DNA of 64,000 bases from Intestinibaculum porci. GTDB taxonomy: Bacteria; Bacillota_I; Bacilli_A; Erysipelotrichales; Coprobacillaceae. The notes beneath the pieces were generated by a model that searched no databases, had not been told where the DNA came from, and saw nothing but the letters and a program-made list of their open reading frames with translations. The translations under genes were made by a program, and so were the position numbers. The stretch spans positions 2,170,001 to 2,234,000 of the forward strand of contig NZ_AP019309.1 of the NCBI RefSeq assembly GCF_003925875.1, given 5' to 3'. Below are positions 36,743 to 45,462 of this stretch, piece by piece (the first letter of the stretch is position 1; every line of letters begins with the position of its first letter).

Positions 36743-37706
36743 TTTATTAACTGATTCAAAAAATTATCTTGATATACGCAAGAAAGTGCTGAGTACCTAT
36801 AGCTTCTATCATTACAAGCAAATAATCAGAGAATTTAATGAATATTTCTCTAAGAGTACATTGAAGGATGTTTCTGCAATTAACGAAATGGAAATTACAT
36901 CATTTATCAGGACAATTACTGGAAAAACATCAACGGTAATAAATAAACTGATAGCTCTTCGCAAATTCATCAACTATCTTAACAGCATCGGATACAAGAT
37001 CTTTGTGCCAGAACTCCCAGAAAATCATGATGATTATGTTCCATATATTTTCAGTGATGATGAGATATCTGAAATACTTGAATATCTTGATAATCTACCC
37101 TTGGAAAAAGGAATGAATCCATTGTTGCAGTACGAAATGCCTATGATTATCAGAATAATGATAAGCAGCGGCACACGTATTTCTGCAACGCTACATATCA
37201 AGCTGGGAGACTTTGATCCTCAGATGCACACTATCATCATTAGAAAGGGTAAGAATTATAAGGAGCGTATTGTTCCGTTAAATTTTTCCGTATCTAAAAT
37301 GCTTATAAAATATATCGACGCTATGAATATATCCAATCCTGAATCCTATATTTTTCCAAATGCACTGAATGACAATGAGCCAATGAAGTATAAGAGTGTT
37401 GCAAATAAATTTCATAATGTACTGCTGAAGCTTAATATTTATGATCACTCTGGATATAAAACACGAGGTCCATGCCTTCACTGTCTGAGACACTACTTCG
37501 TAATTAATTCTTTAAGAAAATTGATAGCTGAAGGAATACCAATTGATAATTATATTCCGTATCTCTCAATCTATCTTGGTCATGATAGCTTAGATGAAAC
37601 CGAAAAATATCTTAAGTTCAGTCCTGATATATTTACTGATGAAGTTGAATTGTTTTCAGAATCAATATTAGATATTCTGCCGGAGGTGGAAAATGATGAG
37701 GACTAA
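36726..37706 (+). CDS. ritB: RIT tyrosine recombinase B
   Basis: About 326 residues. Catalytic residues: Arg in SSGTRISATLHIKL, Lys in RKGKNYKERIV, HCLRHYF (HxxR), YLGHDSLDETEKYLKF with the Tyr. The start overlaps the end of ritA by 17 bases; ATG at 36726 is preferred over GTG at 36711, though the ribosome site (AGGTGG) lies a little far from it. Middle member of the trio. Confidence 0.85.
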   Translation: MKTCSDLLTDSKNYLDIRKKVLSTYSFYHYKQIIREFNEYFSKSTLKDVSAINEMEITSFIRTITGKTSTVINKLIALRKFINYLNSIGYKIFVPELPENHDDYVPYIFSDDEISEILEYLDNLPLEKGMNPLLQYEMPMIIRIMISSGTRISATLHIKLGDFDPQMHTIIIRKGKNYKERIVPLNFSVSKMLIKYIDAMNISNPESYIFPNALNDNEPMKYKSVANKFHNVLLKLNIYDHSGYKTRGPCLHCLRHYFVINSLRKLIAEGIPIDNYIPYLSIYLGHDSLDETEKYLKFSPDIFTDEVELFSESILDILPEVENDED

Positions 37707-38706
37707 TAAACTGCTTAACGCATTGAGAAACTATATTGAAACTTATCTTCCAGATACAAAAGGACTATCCAATAATACCATCAAATCATATAAGGCAACT
37801 TTCAGACTGTTATTTGAATTCTTTAAAGTAGTTTATAAATTAGAACCCGATCAGATCAGTTTCAGCAGTCTTGACTATGATCATCTAAATGCCTTTCTAC
37901 TCTGGCTTGAAAGCAGTAGAAATGACAGCGCTTCAACTAGAAACCAGCGACTTTCGGCACTGTCGTCATTTTCTAAATATGCTCAGTCACGTAACTTTGA
38001 TGCGGCCGTTATATTCAGAAATGCTGTTCTATCATTGCCTGTAAAAAAGGCACCAGTTAAAATGAGACAGGTTATGACAAGAGAAGAAGTCAAAATATTT
38101 TTATCACTGCCTGATGTTAATAAGCCAACCGAAAGACGAAATAAGGTCCTGCTTTCTTTTATGTATTCCACTGCGGCACGTGCACAGGAAGTATGTGATC
38201 TAACGACTACTGATATATCCATTCGTAATGGAAAATATTATGTCACTCTTCACGGAAAGGGAGGAAAAGCAAGGATTGTTCCAATCAATAAAAAGATGTA
38301 CAAACTTCTGCTTCAGCATATTAAAACGAAGCCTAGACAGTACAGAAATTCAAAATATGTCTTTAATTCGCAGACAAATGAACAAATGTCTGTTTCTGCA
38401 ATTGAAGAGATATTTAAAAAATATCAGAAGATGGCAAAAGATAAATATTCTGATATGTTTAACGGTAATTACACACCTCATACGATGCGCCATACAGCTG
38501 CTACCCATATGCTTGAAAGCGGTGTTTCCATTCCTGTTATTAGAAGCATTCTTGGTCATTCATCAATAGAAACGACAATGATCTATGCAAGGGTAAATCA
38601 AGCAATGGTTGATAAAAAGGTAAAGGAATGGAATGAAGAACATTTTGCGATAGAGCCTGAAGCGAATCCAAAAGAAATTAAAGATGATCTTGATTTTCTT
38701 AAATGA
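37693..38706 (+). CDS. ritC: RIT tyrosine recombinase C
   Basis: A 337-residue recombinase closest to the XerC/D layout: SAM-like N-terminal domain (residues 5-110), then Arg in STAARAQEVCDL, Lys in LHGKGGKARIVP, HTMRHTAATHML, and LGHSSIETTMIYAR with the Tyr. All six expected residues are present. GGAGGTGG precedes the ATG at 37693, which overlaps ritB by 14 bases. Confidence 0.9.
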   Translation: MMRTNKLLNALRNYIETYLPDTKGLSNNTIKSYKATFRLLFEFFKVVYKLEPDQISFSSLDYDHLNAFLLWLESSRNDSASTRNQRLSALSSFSKYAQSRNFDAAVIFRNAVLSLPVKKAPVKMRQVMTREEVKIFLSLPDVNKPTERRNKVLLSFMYSTAARAQEVCDLTTTDISIRNGKYYVTLHGKGGKARIVPINKKMYKLLLQHIKTKPRQYRNSKYVFNSQTNEQMSVSAIEEIFKKYQKMAKDKYSDMFNGNYTPHTMRHTAATHMLESGVSIPVIRSILGHSSIETTMIYARVNQAMVDKKVKEWNEEHFAIEPEANPKEIKDDLDFLK

Positions 38707-38786
38707 TTATTCAAGAAAAAACTTGAAAGCAGTATTAAATAAAAGCGCTTGTCAGTTTGTCTAGAATAATAATTCTACTTGAATAA

Positions 38787-39847
38787 TGAGCCCAGCACCC
38801 TGCGTGACCTGAAAAATCGGTATAGTTATCGTAAACGGTATATCCATCGGTCACTGCCGTTCCTGAAAAATGCTCGCCGTCAATAATGAGCATTTTTTTA
38901 AGTTCGTTGATGCTTCGTCCAGGTCCGTAGGAATAGATGGCCATCTGCTTGTCTTCTATTTCTCCGGACATGCCGATCCAGACATAACTATCTGAATTTC
39001 TAGTCCCGCGCTTGACTTCCTCAAGGACTTTTAGCTCTGTTTCATCGAGGTGGATAAAACTAAGTCTCAGGAAATCATGGCGCATTTTATCGACGATAAA
39101 ACGCAGATACTCATTCATGCTTCGCCATAGCCAGTTGCTAAGAAGCGTTCTGGAGATATTGTAGCCCATATCCTTATAGGCCTTCTCCTGGCGATAAAGA
39201 GGCACACACTTCTTAAGAAGATCATAAGCGGTATGGGCTACAAAAGCTGGACTGGCTGCCGATTTTTCAAAAAGAGTCACCGGTACAGGCTGACTGCTGT
39301 GATATATCTTCAGATGATCATTATTAGACTCATCGCAATCCTTGTGCTGGTTAAAGCATGCAAAATTATGGAAAATACTTTTCTTAATGTAGATTTCCGC
39401 AGGTATATACACTAACTCATTAATAACGGTAGGAGCGATTTCATGCATCTCCTTGCCGCATATCGGACAAACAGTGCTGTCAGGGTTATAATGCACTTCT
39501 TTTACTGGCAAACCAGAAAGAGCCTTTCCTTTTGGCTTTCTTGGCTTCTTTTTTGCCTGTTTAGCACCATCAGGAATATCATCGCCGTCTACGATCACAA
39601 CGGTATTATCCTCTAATCCAAGAAGCTCAAAGATATTGAGCTGATCAGGATTGAACTTCTCGCTCTTTCGTCCAAATGACTGTCTTTTCATTGAGAGAAT
39701 AATTTCTGTAAGATTATTAACTTTGGACGCAAAAAGCATAGTGATAGTCTCAAGATCTTCGCGCGTCATAGATTTTATTATATTGTCTGCATTTCCTTTC
39801 TGCATACCTGTGCAGATTTTATCTATCATTTTTAATATCTTATTCAT
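38787..39847 (-). pseudogene. IS66 TnpC, N-terminal part
   Basis: Residues up to GCWAH of the IS66 transposase, followed by 17 codons read through the RIT end to a stop at 38735. It has the leucine-rich N-terminus, the zinc-finger CPICGKEMHE, and the first two catalytic Asp in IHLDETELKV and VTDGYTVYD. The Glu-bearing part lies at 34679. Confidence 0.88.
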
Positions 39848-39915
39848 AAGAATATTATATCATAAATATCTTCTAAAATGAAGAAATATGATGTAATAAT
39901 CGTAATAATTTTAAT

Positions 39916-40278
39916 TTATACATACTGCCTTTCTATCTTTTTGAATGCCGTTGGCTGGTTTATTTTGAGTCCTTCCATCAGCCATCTGAACTGCTGCTCG
40001 CTGATCTCCGCATAGCTGCCATCAGATGATATCTTCCATTTGAACGTTCCTTTTTCCAGTCTTTTGTAAAGCAGCCAAAAGCCTGTGCTGGCGTTGTCAT
40101 AGTAGAGCGCCTTAATTTTATTGTGTGATTTGTTGCAGAAGATGTATAGGCAATGATCCATCGGACTTCTGTGGAAGATAGACTGAACGATGGCTGCATA
40201 GCCGTCAATGCCTTTTCTCAGGTCAACCGGTTCCGTGCATACAAAAATCTGCTTAATATCGTCTCCTAAGAAATTCAT
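39916..40278 (-). CDS. tnpB: IS66 Orf2 (TnpB)
   Basis: A 120-residue IS66 Orf2 protein: VCTEPVDLRKGIDGYAA and LYIFCNKSHNKIKALYYD are hallmarks, with GFWLLYKRLEKGTF. An accessory needed for IS66 transposition; role poorly defined. The ATG at 40278 overlaps the tnpA stop by four bases (ATGA), so I prefer it over upstream starts. Confidence 0.9.
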   Translation of the reverse strand: MNFLGDDIKQIFVCTEPVDLRKGIDGYAAIVQSIFHRSPMDHCLYIFCNKSHNKIKALYYDNASTGFWLLYKRLEKGTFKWKISSDGSYAEISEQQFRWLMEGLKINQPTAFKKIERQYV

Positions 40279-40739
40279 ATTGCCACACACACTTTTACCA
40301 GTTTTATAAGATCCGCCTCCGGTATGGCGGTGCTGCACCTTAACCTAATCGTACCAACATTAATTTCAAGAACAGAGCCGCTGCATACGCTGGTAAAAAG
40401 TTCTGTGTTATTAGTCATACTTTCGCAACTGTCAGGGTCCGAACCATCAGGAACAACCATTAGAGGCACAATGACATCTAAAGCCTTTTCGTTATCATAT
40501 AAGCTTTCCTGATCGGTGCCTAATGATTCGCTATGATCCATTTCTGCGCCTTCGCTAATAACTTCATCATAATCAAGCTGAATATATGCCGCCAGATCAG
40601 GCTGTGACAAAAAGTACTTTCTCTTTTTATAGAAAGAGCTGGTGCTAACACCAATTTGCTTGCAGTAATATCTAACTCTCATTCCAGGATTATAATGTTT
40701 GAAAATATCGATCCATTTATCAATCGTTGCTTGTCTCAT
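40275..40739 (-). CDS. tnpA: IS66 Orf1 (TnpA)
   Basis: A 154-residue protein. The N-terminal ~50 residues form a helix-turn-helix (WIDIFKHYNPGMRVRYYCKQIGVSTSSFYKKRK, split over the helices). The remainder is acidic and variable, as in IS66 Orf1 proteins. First gene of the element. Confidence 0.8.
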   Translation of the reverse strand: MRQATIDKWIDIFKHYNPGMRVRYYCKQIGVSTSSFYKKRKYFLSQPDLAAYIQLDYDEVISEGAEMDHSESLGTDQESLYDNEKALDVIVPLMVVPDGSDPDSCESMTNNTELFTSVCSGSVLEINVGTIRLRCSTAIPEADLIKLVKVCVAI

Positions 40740-40820
40740 AAAATAAAACCTCCTTTTGACTTCAGGGTAATTATCCCAAAATCAAAAGGAGTTTGAAAGA
40801 CGTGTATATTATACGCTTAC

Positions 40821-40828
40821 AAAGAATA
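40821..40828. repeat. IS66 target duplication, right copy
   Basis: AAAGAATA, identical to 34431-34438. Confidence 0.93.
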
Positions 40829-40829
40829 A

Positions 40830-40856
40830 GAGTCAGGATCTCCTGACTCTATTTTT
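40830..40856. terminator. Original pfp terminator, now cut off; also serves Nudix gene
   Basis: GAGTCAGGA pairs with TCCTGACTC, then TATTTTT. Before the IS66 entered, it followed the pfp stop by about three bases. It now lies 6.4 kb away. Confidence 0.8.
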
Positions 40857-41292
40857 GTTTGAGCTGATGATAATCAACTAAATCATTATATTCTTCAATC
40901 GCTTTGACAATATCATTATAAATATGGGCATCGAGTTTTTCCTTTAATTCTTCTTCATCGACAAACTTATAATCCGTATGTTCATCAGATAAGACCACAT
41001 GATCATTCGTCGGAATGGTTAAAAAACCGATGCCGACAGTCTGATAATGCGGACGAATCGCCGTAAAAGTATAAACTGGTTTTAAAATCTTAATCTCTAA
41101 TCCTGTTTCTTCATGAAGTTCTCTTTTTAAAGCCTCATGGGGCGTTTCCCCATATTCTAAGCCTCCTCCTGGCAATTCCCAGTAACCAAGGCCATCACTT
41201 GATGGACGTACTCTTTTCATGATCAGGGTTTTTCCTTGATAAATAACAATAGCTTTGACAGTAATATGAAATCTGATCGCTTGCTCTTCCAT
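40849..41292 (-). CDS. Nudix hydrolase (MutT-like)
   Basis: A 147-residue Nudix protein. The box is complete: [26 protein letters not shown] (split: G-x5-E, then REL-x-EE-x-G). The substrate, a nucleoside diphosphate linked to some group, cannot be told from sequence. AAAAGGAG precedes the ATG. Confidence 0.88.
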   Translation of the reverse strand: MEEQAIRFHITVKAIVIYQGKTLIMKRVRPSSDGLGYWELPGGGLEYGETPHEALKRELHEETGLEIKILKPVYTFTAIRPHYQTVGIGFLTIPTNDHVVLSDEHTDYKFVDEEELKEKLDAHIYNDIVKAIEEYNDLVDYHQLKQK

Positions 41293-41392
41293 AATTTTTC
41301 TCCTTTTTTACATCATACCATCATTTCATGATGACAATCAAAAATAATGAAATGTTATTAAAAAATGTTATAATGGTACGGAGGTGAATAAA

Positions 41393-42763
41393 ATGATCGA
41401 TTTTTATAATGAGGTCTTAAAAGAAAAAGAAAATTTATTAACAGATTTAAAAACACTTTGTCAGATTCCATCTGTTTTAGATAAATCAACAGCGAAAGGA
41501 AACCAGCCATTTGGTGCTGGCTGCCGTCAGGCGCTTGATGCGATGCTAGCCATTGGGAAACGTGATGGTTTTGTAACAGATGATGTCGATGGTTATGCTG
41601 GCAGTATTGATATTGGTGAAGGAGAAGACGTCTTTGGGATCTTAGGCCACTTAGATGTTGTCCCAGTCAACAAAACCGGCTGGAACTATCCACAGTTTGA
41701 TGCCACTTTAGATGGTGATCGTCTCTATGGACGTGGCGTCGCTGACGATAAAGGTCCACTCTTAGCTGCTTACTACGCTGCTAAAATCGTTAACAGAATG
41801 CAATTTGATCGTCGCTATAAGATGCGTGTCATCTTTGGCTGTGATGAAGAAAACGGCTCATCATGCGTGGACTATTATTTTAAACATCGTCCTTATCCAG
41901 CTATGGGCTTTACTCCTGATGCAGATTTCCCAGTTGTTTATGGTGAAAAAGCCATTTCTCAATATACCCTTTCAGGAGATTTCTCACAGCATGATATTAT
42001 CGGCATTTATGGCGGTAAACGTTTTAATGTTGTGCCATCAGTCGCGGAAGCTTATCTCAAAGGTGATGTCAAAGACTATGAAGCTTCATTTAAAGCTTTC
42101 TTAGCACAATACAGTTTAAAAGGCATGATTGGCAAAGAAGGCAATGTCGTTAAATTATTAGTCAACGGTCGCTCTGCCCATGGTTCAATGCCTCAAAAAG
42201 GCATTAATGCAGTCGTTTATCTCTGCCATTATCTCAATAGTATTTCAAAAAATGCTTTAGTCGATTTTGTGGATCGTTATTTCTTTGAAGATACCAGCGG
42301 TAAAGCATTAGGGATTGCTAACGAAGGCCGTTTAGGGACCACAACCGTTAACTTAGGAGTCTTAAACTATAAAGAAGGACATGCCCAAATCAAATTAGAT
42401 ATCCGTTATTCTGACGAATTAACACATAAAAAACTCCAAGAAACATTAATGTCACACGCTAAAGAAGTTGGCTTTAATGAAAAGCACAATGATACGGATG
42501 CTTTATATGTTGATCCTAACAGTGAATTAGTCACTAAATTACATGCTTCTTATGTCGAATATACAAATGATCATGATCATCACCCACAGGTCATCGGCGG
42601 TGGTACATATGCCAAAGAAATGCCAAACTGTGTAGCCTTTGGAGCGGAATTCCCTGGTCGTGATAATCACATGCATGAAGATAATGAAACGATCTTACTT
42701 GATGAATTATTAAAATCAACAGCGATCTATGCGAAAGCACTGTATGATTTAATCAAAAAGTAG
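41393..42763 (+). CDS. pepV: Dipeptidase PepV (M20 family)
   Basis: A 456-residue M20 metallopeptidase. Zinc ligands: H and D in FGILGHLDVVPVN, D in GRGVADDKGPLLAAY, E-E in CDEENGSSC, D in TPDADFPV and the final His in HMHEDNE. A lid domain with a long insert sits in the middle, as in PepV, which releases the N-terminal residue of dipeptides. The ATG at 41393 is used because CGGAGGTG overlaps the alternative GTG start at 41384. Confidence 0.9.
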   Translation: MIDFYNEVLKEKENLLTDLKTLCQIPSVLDKSTAKGNQPFGAGCRQALDAMLAIGKRDGFVTDDVDGYAGSIDIGEGEDVFGILGHLDVVPVNKTGWNYPQFDATLDGDRLYGRGVADDKGPLLAAYYAAKIVNRMQFDRRYKMRVIFGCDEENGSSCVDYYFKHRPYPAMGFTPDADFPVVYGEKAISQYTLSGDFSQHDIIGIYGGKRFNVVPSVAEAYLKGDVKDYEASFKAFLAQYSLKGMIGKEGNVVKLLVNGRSAHGSMPQKGINAVVYLCHYLNSISKNALVDFVDRYFFEDTSGKALGIANEGRLGTTTVNLGVLNYKEGHAQIKLDIRYSDELTHKKLQETLMSHAKEVGFNEKHNDTDALYVDPNSELVTKLHASYVEYTNDHDHHPQVIGGGTYAKEMPNCVAFGAEFPGRDNHMHEDNETILLDELLKSTAIYAKALYDLIKK

Positions 42764-42821
42764 TTGTCATTCAAAAAACTATTTGTTATAATGATTGAGC
42801 ACCAAGTGCTTAATCATTAAT

Positions 42822-42907
42822 GCGGTCGTGGTGGAATGGTAGACACGCAGCTTTGAGGGGGCTGTGGGCATTAGCCCGTGTGAGTTCAAGTCTCATCGAC
42901 CGCACCA
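42822..42907 (+). tRNA. tRNA-Leu (GAG)
   Basis: 86 bases with encoded CCA. The acceptor stem GCGGTCG pairs with CGACCGC; the anticodon stem CAGCT/GGCTG holds loop TTGAGGG (anticodon GAG, leucine CTC/CTT); the long variable arm TGGGCATTAGCCCG marks the class II form; T-loop GTTCAAG is present. Confidence 0.95.
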
Positions 42908-42918
42908 TCTTGTTACTG

Positions 42919-42947
42919 ACGATTTCTGAAAAGAAATCGTTTTTTTG
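42919..42947 (+). terminator. Terminator after tRNA-Leu
   Basis: ACGATTTCT pairs with AGAAATCGT around GAAA, followed by seven T. A second hairpin (AAACGAGGT/ACCTCGTTT) follows at 42956-42979. Confidence 0.8.
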
Positions 42948-43041
42948 TATTTTAAAACGAGGTTACGACCTCGTTTCAAGATAAAGTTATCTTTTTTTAG
43001 TGTGACCTGCACATTTGTATTACGCAAATAAGCGTTGCCAT

Positions 43042-43221
43042 TTACGCAATAACTTCTTCTTTTCGCTGTGAAGCAGATACATCAAAATGGCTGCGATTAC
43101 AAATAACAGCAAGTTCATCTTTTGTATATTTGCGAAGACGCTCTTCAATGGTATCTCAATATATTTTTTCAATACTCCGATAAGTAAGCGGATTCTTTCC
43201 GAAAGACTGCTCTTCTGCCAT
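43042..43221 (-). pseudogene. Small SAP-like protein gene with in-frame TGA
   Basis: Sixty codons from an ATG with GGGAGG six bases upstream, 23 bases after the Nudix gene in the same direction. Codon 22 is TGA (43156-43158). The second part reads DTIEERLRKYTKDELAVIC then NRSHFDVSASQRKEEVIA; YTKDELAVIC with SASQRKEEVI resembles a SAP-type DNA-binding helix-turn. Read-through of one codon would give a 58-59 residue protein. A nonsense change (TGG to TGA) is the simplest explanation. The overlapping 71-residue frame has only a TTG start. Confidence 0.45.
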
Positions 43222-43244
43222 AATATACCTCCCAAAGCAGCTCA

Positions 43245-43793
43245 TTACAGCTGACTGTTAAGTTTAGAATAAATACGCTCGGCCATCCACTTCTCACTGA
43301 CATGATCACAGACTTCATCAATCGGAAACCAAGCCACCGCTTTGTTTTCATCTTCTTTAACACGCAGTGGCATTGTATCATCCGCTTCCAAGAGATAAGT
43401 AATATTAAGATGAAGATGTGAAGAGACATAATGACCGCGTTTCTCATGACCATCGACGGTTAGGATTTCTACCGAATAAATGTTCTTTGAAATCGGATGG
43501 GCAATCACCCCGCTCTCTTCTTCTACTTCGCGCATAGCTACTGCCAATAAATCATGATCGCCATCGGCGTGTCCGCCTAGCCATGACCAGGAATCATAAA
43601 TATTGTGATAAGCCATGAGTACCTTTTTTCTATCCGGTGAAACGACCCATGCACTCGCGCTTAAATGAGCGGACGCATTATCACGGGTATAAAGCTCTTC
43701 CCCGCTTTTTAAGCGTCTTAAGATTTCTTTGACATCACATGCTTCCTGTTCATTAAAGGGCGTATATTGCTCTAAATCAGTCATCAGATTCAT
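43245..43793 (-). CDS. Nudix hydrolase
   Basis: A 182-residue protein with a Nudix box: GGHADGDHDLLAVAMREVEEESGV, split as G-x5 and REV-x-EE-x-G. The Glu usually six after Gly is Asp. The N-terminal extension of ~50 residues and the WSWLGGHADG form fit the ADP-ribose or IPP-isomerase-like branch. It overlaps the CGCAxxGCC gene by four bases (ATGA), so both are co-translated. Confidence 0.82.
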   Translation of the reverse strand: MNLMTDLEQYTPFNEQEACDVKEILRRLKSGEELYTRDNASAHLSASAWVVSPDRKKVLMAYHNIYDSWSWLGGHADGDHDLLAVAMREVEEESGVIAHPISKNIYSVEILTVDGHEKRGHYVSSHLHLNITYLLEADDTMPLRVKEDENKAVAWFPIDEVCDHVSEKWMAERIYSKLNSQL

Positions 43794-44194
43794 GCGATTT
43801 TACCTTTTTCTTTTAAAATTGTTTCGACTGCCATGATCGCTTCATAAACCATCCCATCACAATGCGTCTTCTTGACTTCTCCTTTTTTCGCTGAAACTGC
43901 TAATAAATCTTTACAATTCAGTAAACCATCATGATGATCAGTAAAATGTTTATAATAAGCTTTGATCGTTGCTGGATCATCAACGCCAAATAATCCTAAA
44001 ACCATTAAGCCGCCAGTAATCCCGCCACAGACACTGCCCATCTTCATCCCTGCGCCAAAGTTTCGAGCAATGTTATAAGCCTGTTCATCAGTTAATCCAG
44101 CCTCCTGAGCGAAAGGAATCACCACCGCCTGGGCACAGTTATAATGTGGTGTTACGATTGCTCTAAGTTCTTTTGCTTTTTCAATATGTGACAT
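43790..44194 (-). CDS. C_GCAxxG_C_C family protein
   Basis: A 134-residue protein with the cysteine pattern that names the family: NCAQAV near residue 19, FGAGMKMGSVCGGITGG in the middle, NCKDLL and THCDGMVYEA near the end. Members are thought to be redox-active or metal-binding proteins of anaerobes, without a proven function. AAGGAGG precedes the ATG. Confidence 0.8.
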   Translation of the reverse strand: MSHIEKAKELRAIVTPHYNCAQAVVIPFAQEAGLTDEQAYNIARNFGAGMKMGSVCGGITGGLMVLGLFGVDDPATIKAYYKHFTDHHDGLLNCKDLLAVSAKKGEVKKTHCDGMVYEAIMAVETILKEKGKIA

Positions 44195-44321
44195 TTCAAG
44201 TCCTCCTTCGCTACAATTTTAAGCGAAAATGTTCTTTTTTACAATATTTTTACAAAACGTTTGCCTATCGTATATAATTGAAATATAATGACATCGAGGT
44301 CGATAAATGGGAGGCACTTGT

Positions 44322-44537
44322 ATGAAAGCGAATATTCAGATTCAATCCAATCCATTCATTGCGAATGCAGATGATATTGAACTTATTGTAAAAACACATT
44401 TAAAAGCATCAGATATTAAATTAGAGACAATAGATGAATTAGATATTTATTATAAACCTTACGATGGATCTATTTATTATGTCGCTACAACTGTTGATGG
44501 TCAGACATTCAAAAACGTACAGCCTTTATTCATTTAA
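44322..44537 (+). CDS. Small conserved-type protein (DUF6465-like C-terminus)
   Basis: 71 residues from the ATG at 44322, behind GGGAGG. Strand-helix alternation ends in IYYKPYDGSIYYVATTVDGQTF; a YVKPEDxxxYYVxN segment is the mark of DUF6465-like proteins, so I suggest that family with low weight. A terminator follows. No function is known to me. Confidence 0.5.
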   Translation: MKANIQIQSNPFIANADDIELIVKTHLKASDIKLETIDELDIYYKPYDGSIYYVATTVDGQTFKNVQPLFI

Positions 44538-44566
44538 AAACGGAGAAATTATTTCTCCGTTTTTTG
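44537..44566. terminator. Bidirectional terminator
   Basis: AAAACGGAGAAA pairs with TTTCTCCGTTTT around TTA. It lies between the converging small protein and hydrolase genes. Confidence 0.8.
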
Positions 44567-45418
44567 CTTATTGATGACGTGAATGACTTTCTTACACATT
44601 TTTGAAATAGCTTCATGAGAAAAGACATGCCATTCATCAGCATAAGGATAAACATGGCAATTTTTATAGGCTTCTTTCGCATCCCATGAGTAAGAAATCG
44701 GAACCGTTAAGTCCACCGTGCCATGAAAAATGTACACCGGCTTGGTATATGCTTTCACATCCTTATACATCTTGATCGCCTTCATTTCCTGAATGTACTG
44801 ATGTCCAACTTCGCCATTGCCAACACGCATTGTTTTCCCTTTTTTCGGCACCGCTACAAGTTTCACCATATCTGGAATATTATATGCTGGCGCGCAGAGG
44901 AATAAACTGCGAATATCCTTTCTTTTCGCCGCCACAAGGGAAGCGATCAGCCCGCCTTGAGAATGGCCAGCTAAATAGAAATGATGCTGATCGCAATAGC
45001 CCTGCTTCATAAAATAACGAATTAATGCCGTTAAATCTTTTTCTTCTGAAGAAGGTGACATCGCACTCATCTTTCCGCCAGAGGCAGAGTGCAGATTGCC
45101 TCCGACAAAATCAAAAACCGCTGCGCCGATCCCAGCTTTAGATAACTTTTTCGCAATAATTTCATAATCTTTATAAGAAGCGGAATAGCCCGGACAAATA
45201 ATGACAAAAGGCAGTTTTGCCCGCACTGCTGGTAAGTATACTTTTGTATAAAGAGCATATTTGCCTCTCTTCACATAATGCGTTGTAATCGTCGCTTTAC
45301 TTGTTTTCACAAGCGGCTGCTGAACAATTTTTTCAATGCTTTGATGAGGTCTGCTAAAGTAAAAATAAGAAGCTAAGCCAATGGCTATCGCCATTACTAA
45401 AACAATAAGCTTTTTCAT
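44549..45418 (-). CDS. Exported alpha/beta hydrolase
   Basis: A 289-residue protein with an N-terminal membrane anchor or uncleaved signal (residues 4-20). The hydrolase triad: nucleophile Ser in AGHSQGG, Asp in FHGTVDLTVP, His in DEWHVFSHE. CPGYSASYKDYEIIAKKL fits the family that includes acylglycerol and feruloyl esterase-like enzymes (DUF1749/Hydrolase_4 type). The substrate is unknown. It acts outside the membrane. Confidence 0.8.
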   Translation of the reverse strand: MKKLIVLVMAIAIGLASYFYFSRPHQSIEKIVQQPLVKTSKATITTHYVKRGKYALYTKVYLPAVRAKLPFVIICPGYSASYKDYEIIAKKLSKAGIGAAVFDFVGGNLHSASGGKMSAMSPSSEEKDLTALIRYFMKQGYCDQHHFYLAGHSQGGLIASLVAAKRKDIRSLFLCAPAYNIPDMVKLVAVPKKGKTMRVGNGEVGHQYIQEMKAIKMYKDVKAYTKPVYIFHGTVDLTVPISYSWDAKEAYKNCHVYPYADEWHVFSHEAISKMCKKVIHVINKQKTEK

Positions 45419-45437
45419 ATTCTCCCCTCCCTAATAC

Positions 45438-45461
45438 AAAAGATGCCTAACGGCATCTTTT
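45438..45461. terminator. Terminator of glgB
   Basis: AAAAGATGCC pairs with GGCATCTTTT around TAAC; T-rich on both strands. Confidence 0.8.
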
Positions 45462-45462
45462 C

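Larger units (their letters stand above)
35343..38786 (+). mobile_element. RIT element (three tandem tyrosine recombinases)
   Basis: Three overlapping tyrosine recombinase genes in one direction, with no other cargo, break the IS66 tnpC gene. This is the form of the recombinase-in-trio elements. The ends carry repeated nine-base half-sites TTATTC(T/A)(A/T)G at 35343, 35354 (reverse), 35369 and 35386 on the left, and 38707, 38761 (reverse) and 38778 (reverse) on the right. A seven-base ATGRGCC, differing at one base, flanks both sides (35336 and 38786). Exact ends within these sites are not certain. Confidence 0.85.
34439..40820 (-). mobile_element. IS66-family element, split by a RIT element
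   Basis: Inverted ends start GTAAGCGTAT at 34439 and at the complement of 40820; the first ~22 bases match at about 18 positions (GTAAGCGTATTATAAACACGTC on the left). The genes tnpA, tnpB and tnpC read leftward. tnpC is cut in two by the three-recombinase element at about 35343-38786. The perfect 8-bp duplication shows that the IS66 inserted as one unit and has not rearranged since. It separates pfp from its original terminator at 40830. The stretch 34460-34678 has no gene. Confidence 0.93.

Noticed and set aside
43020-43235. 71-codon frame with one hydrophobic segment
   Set aside because: It starts only at TTG and has no ribosome site of its own. The overlapping ATG frame at 43221 with GGGAGG is better placed and resembles a protein motif.
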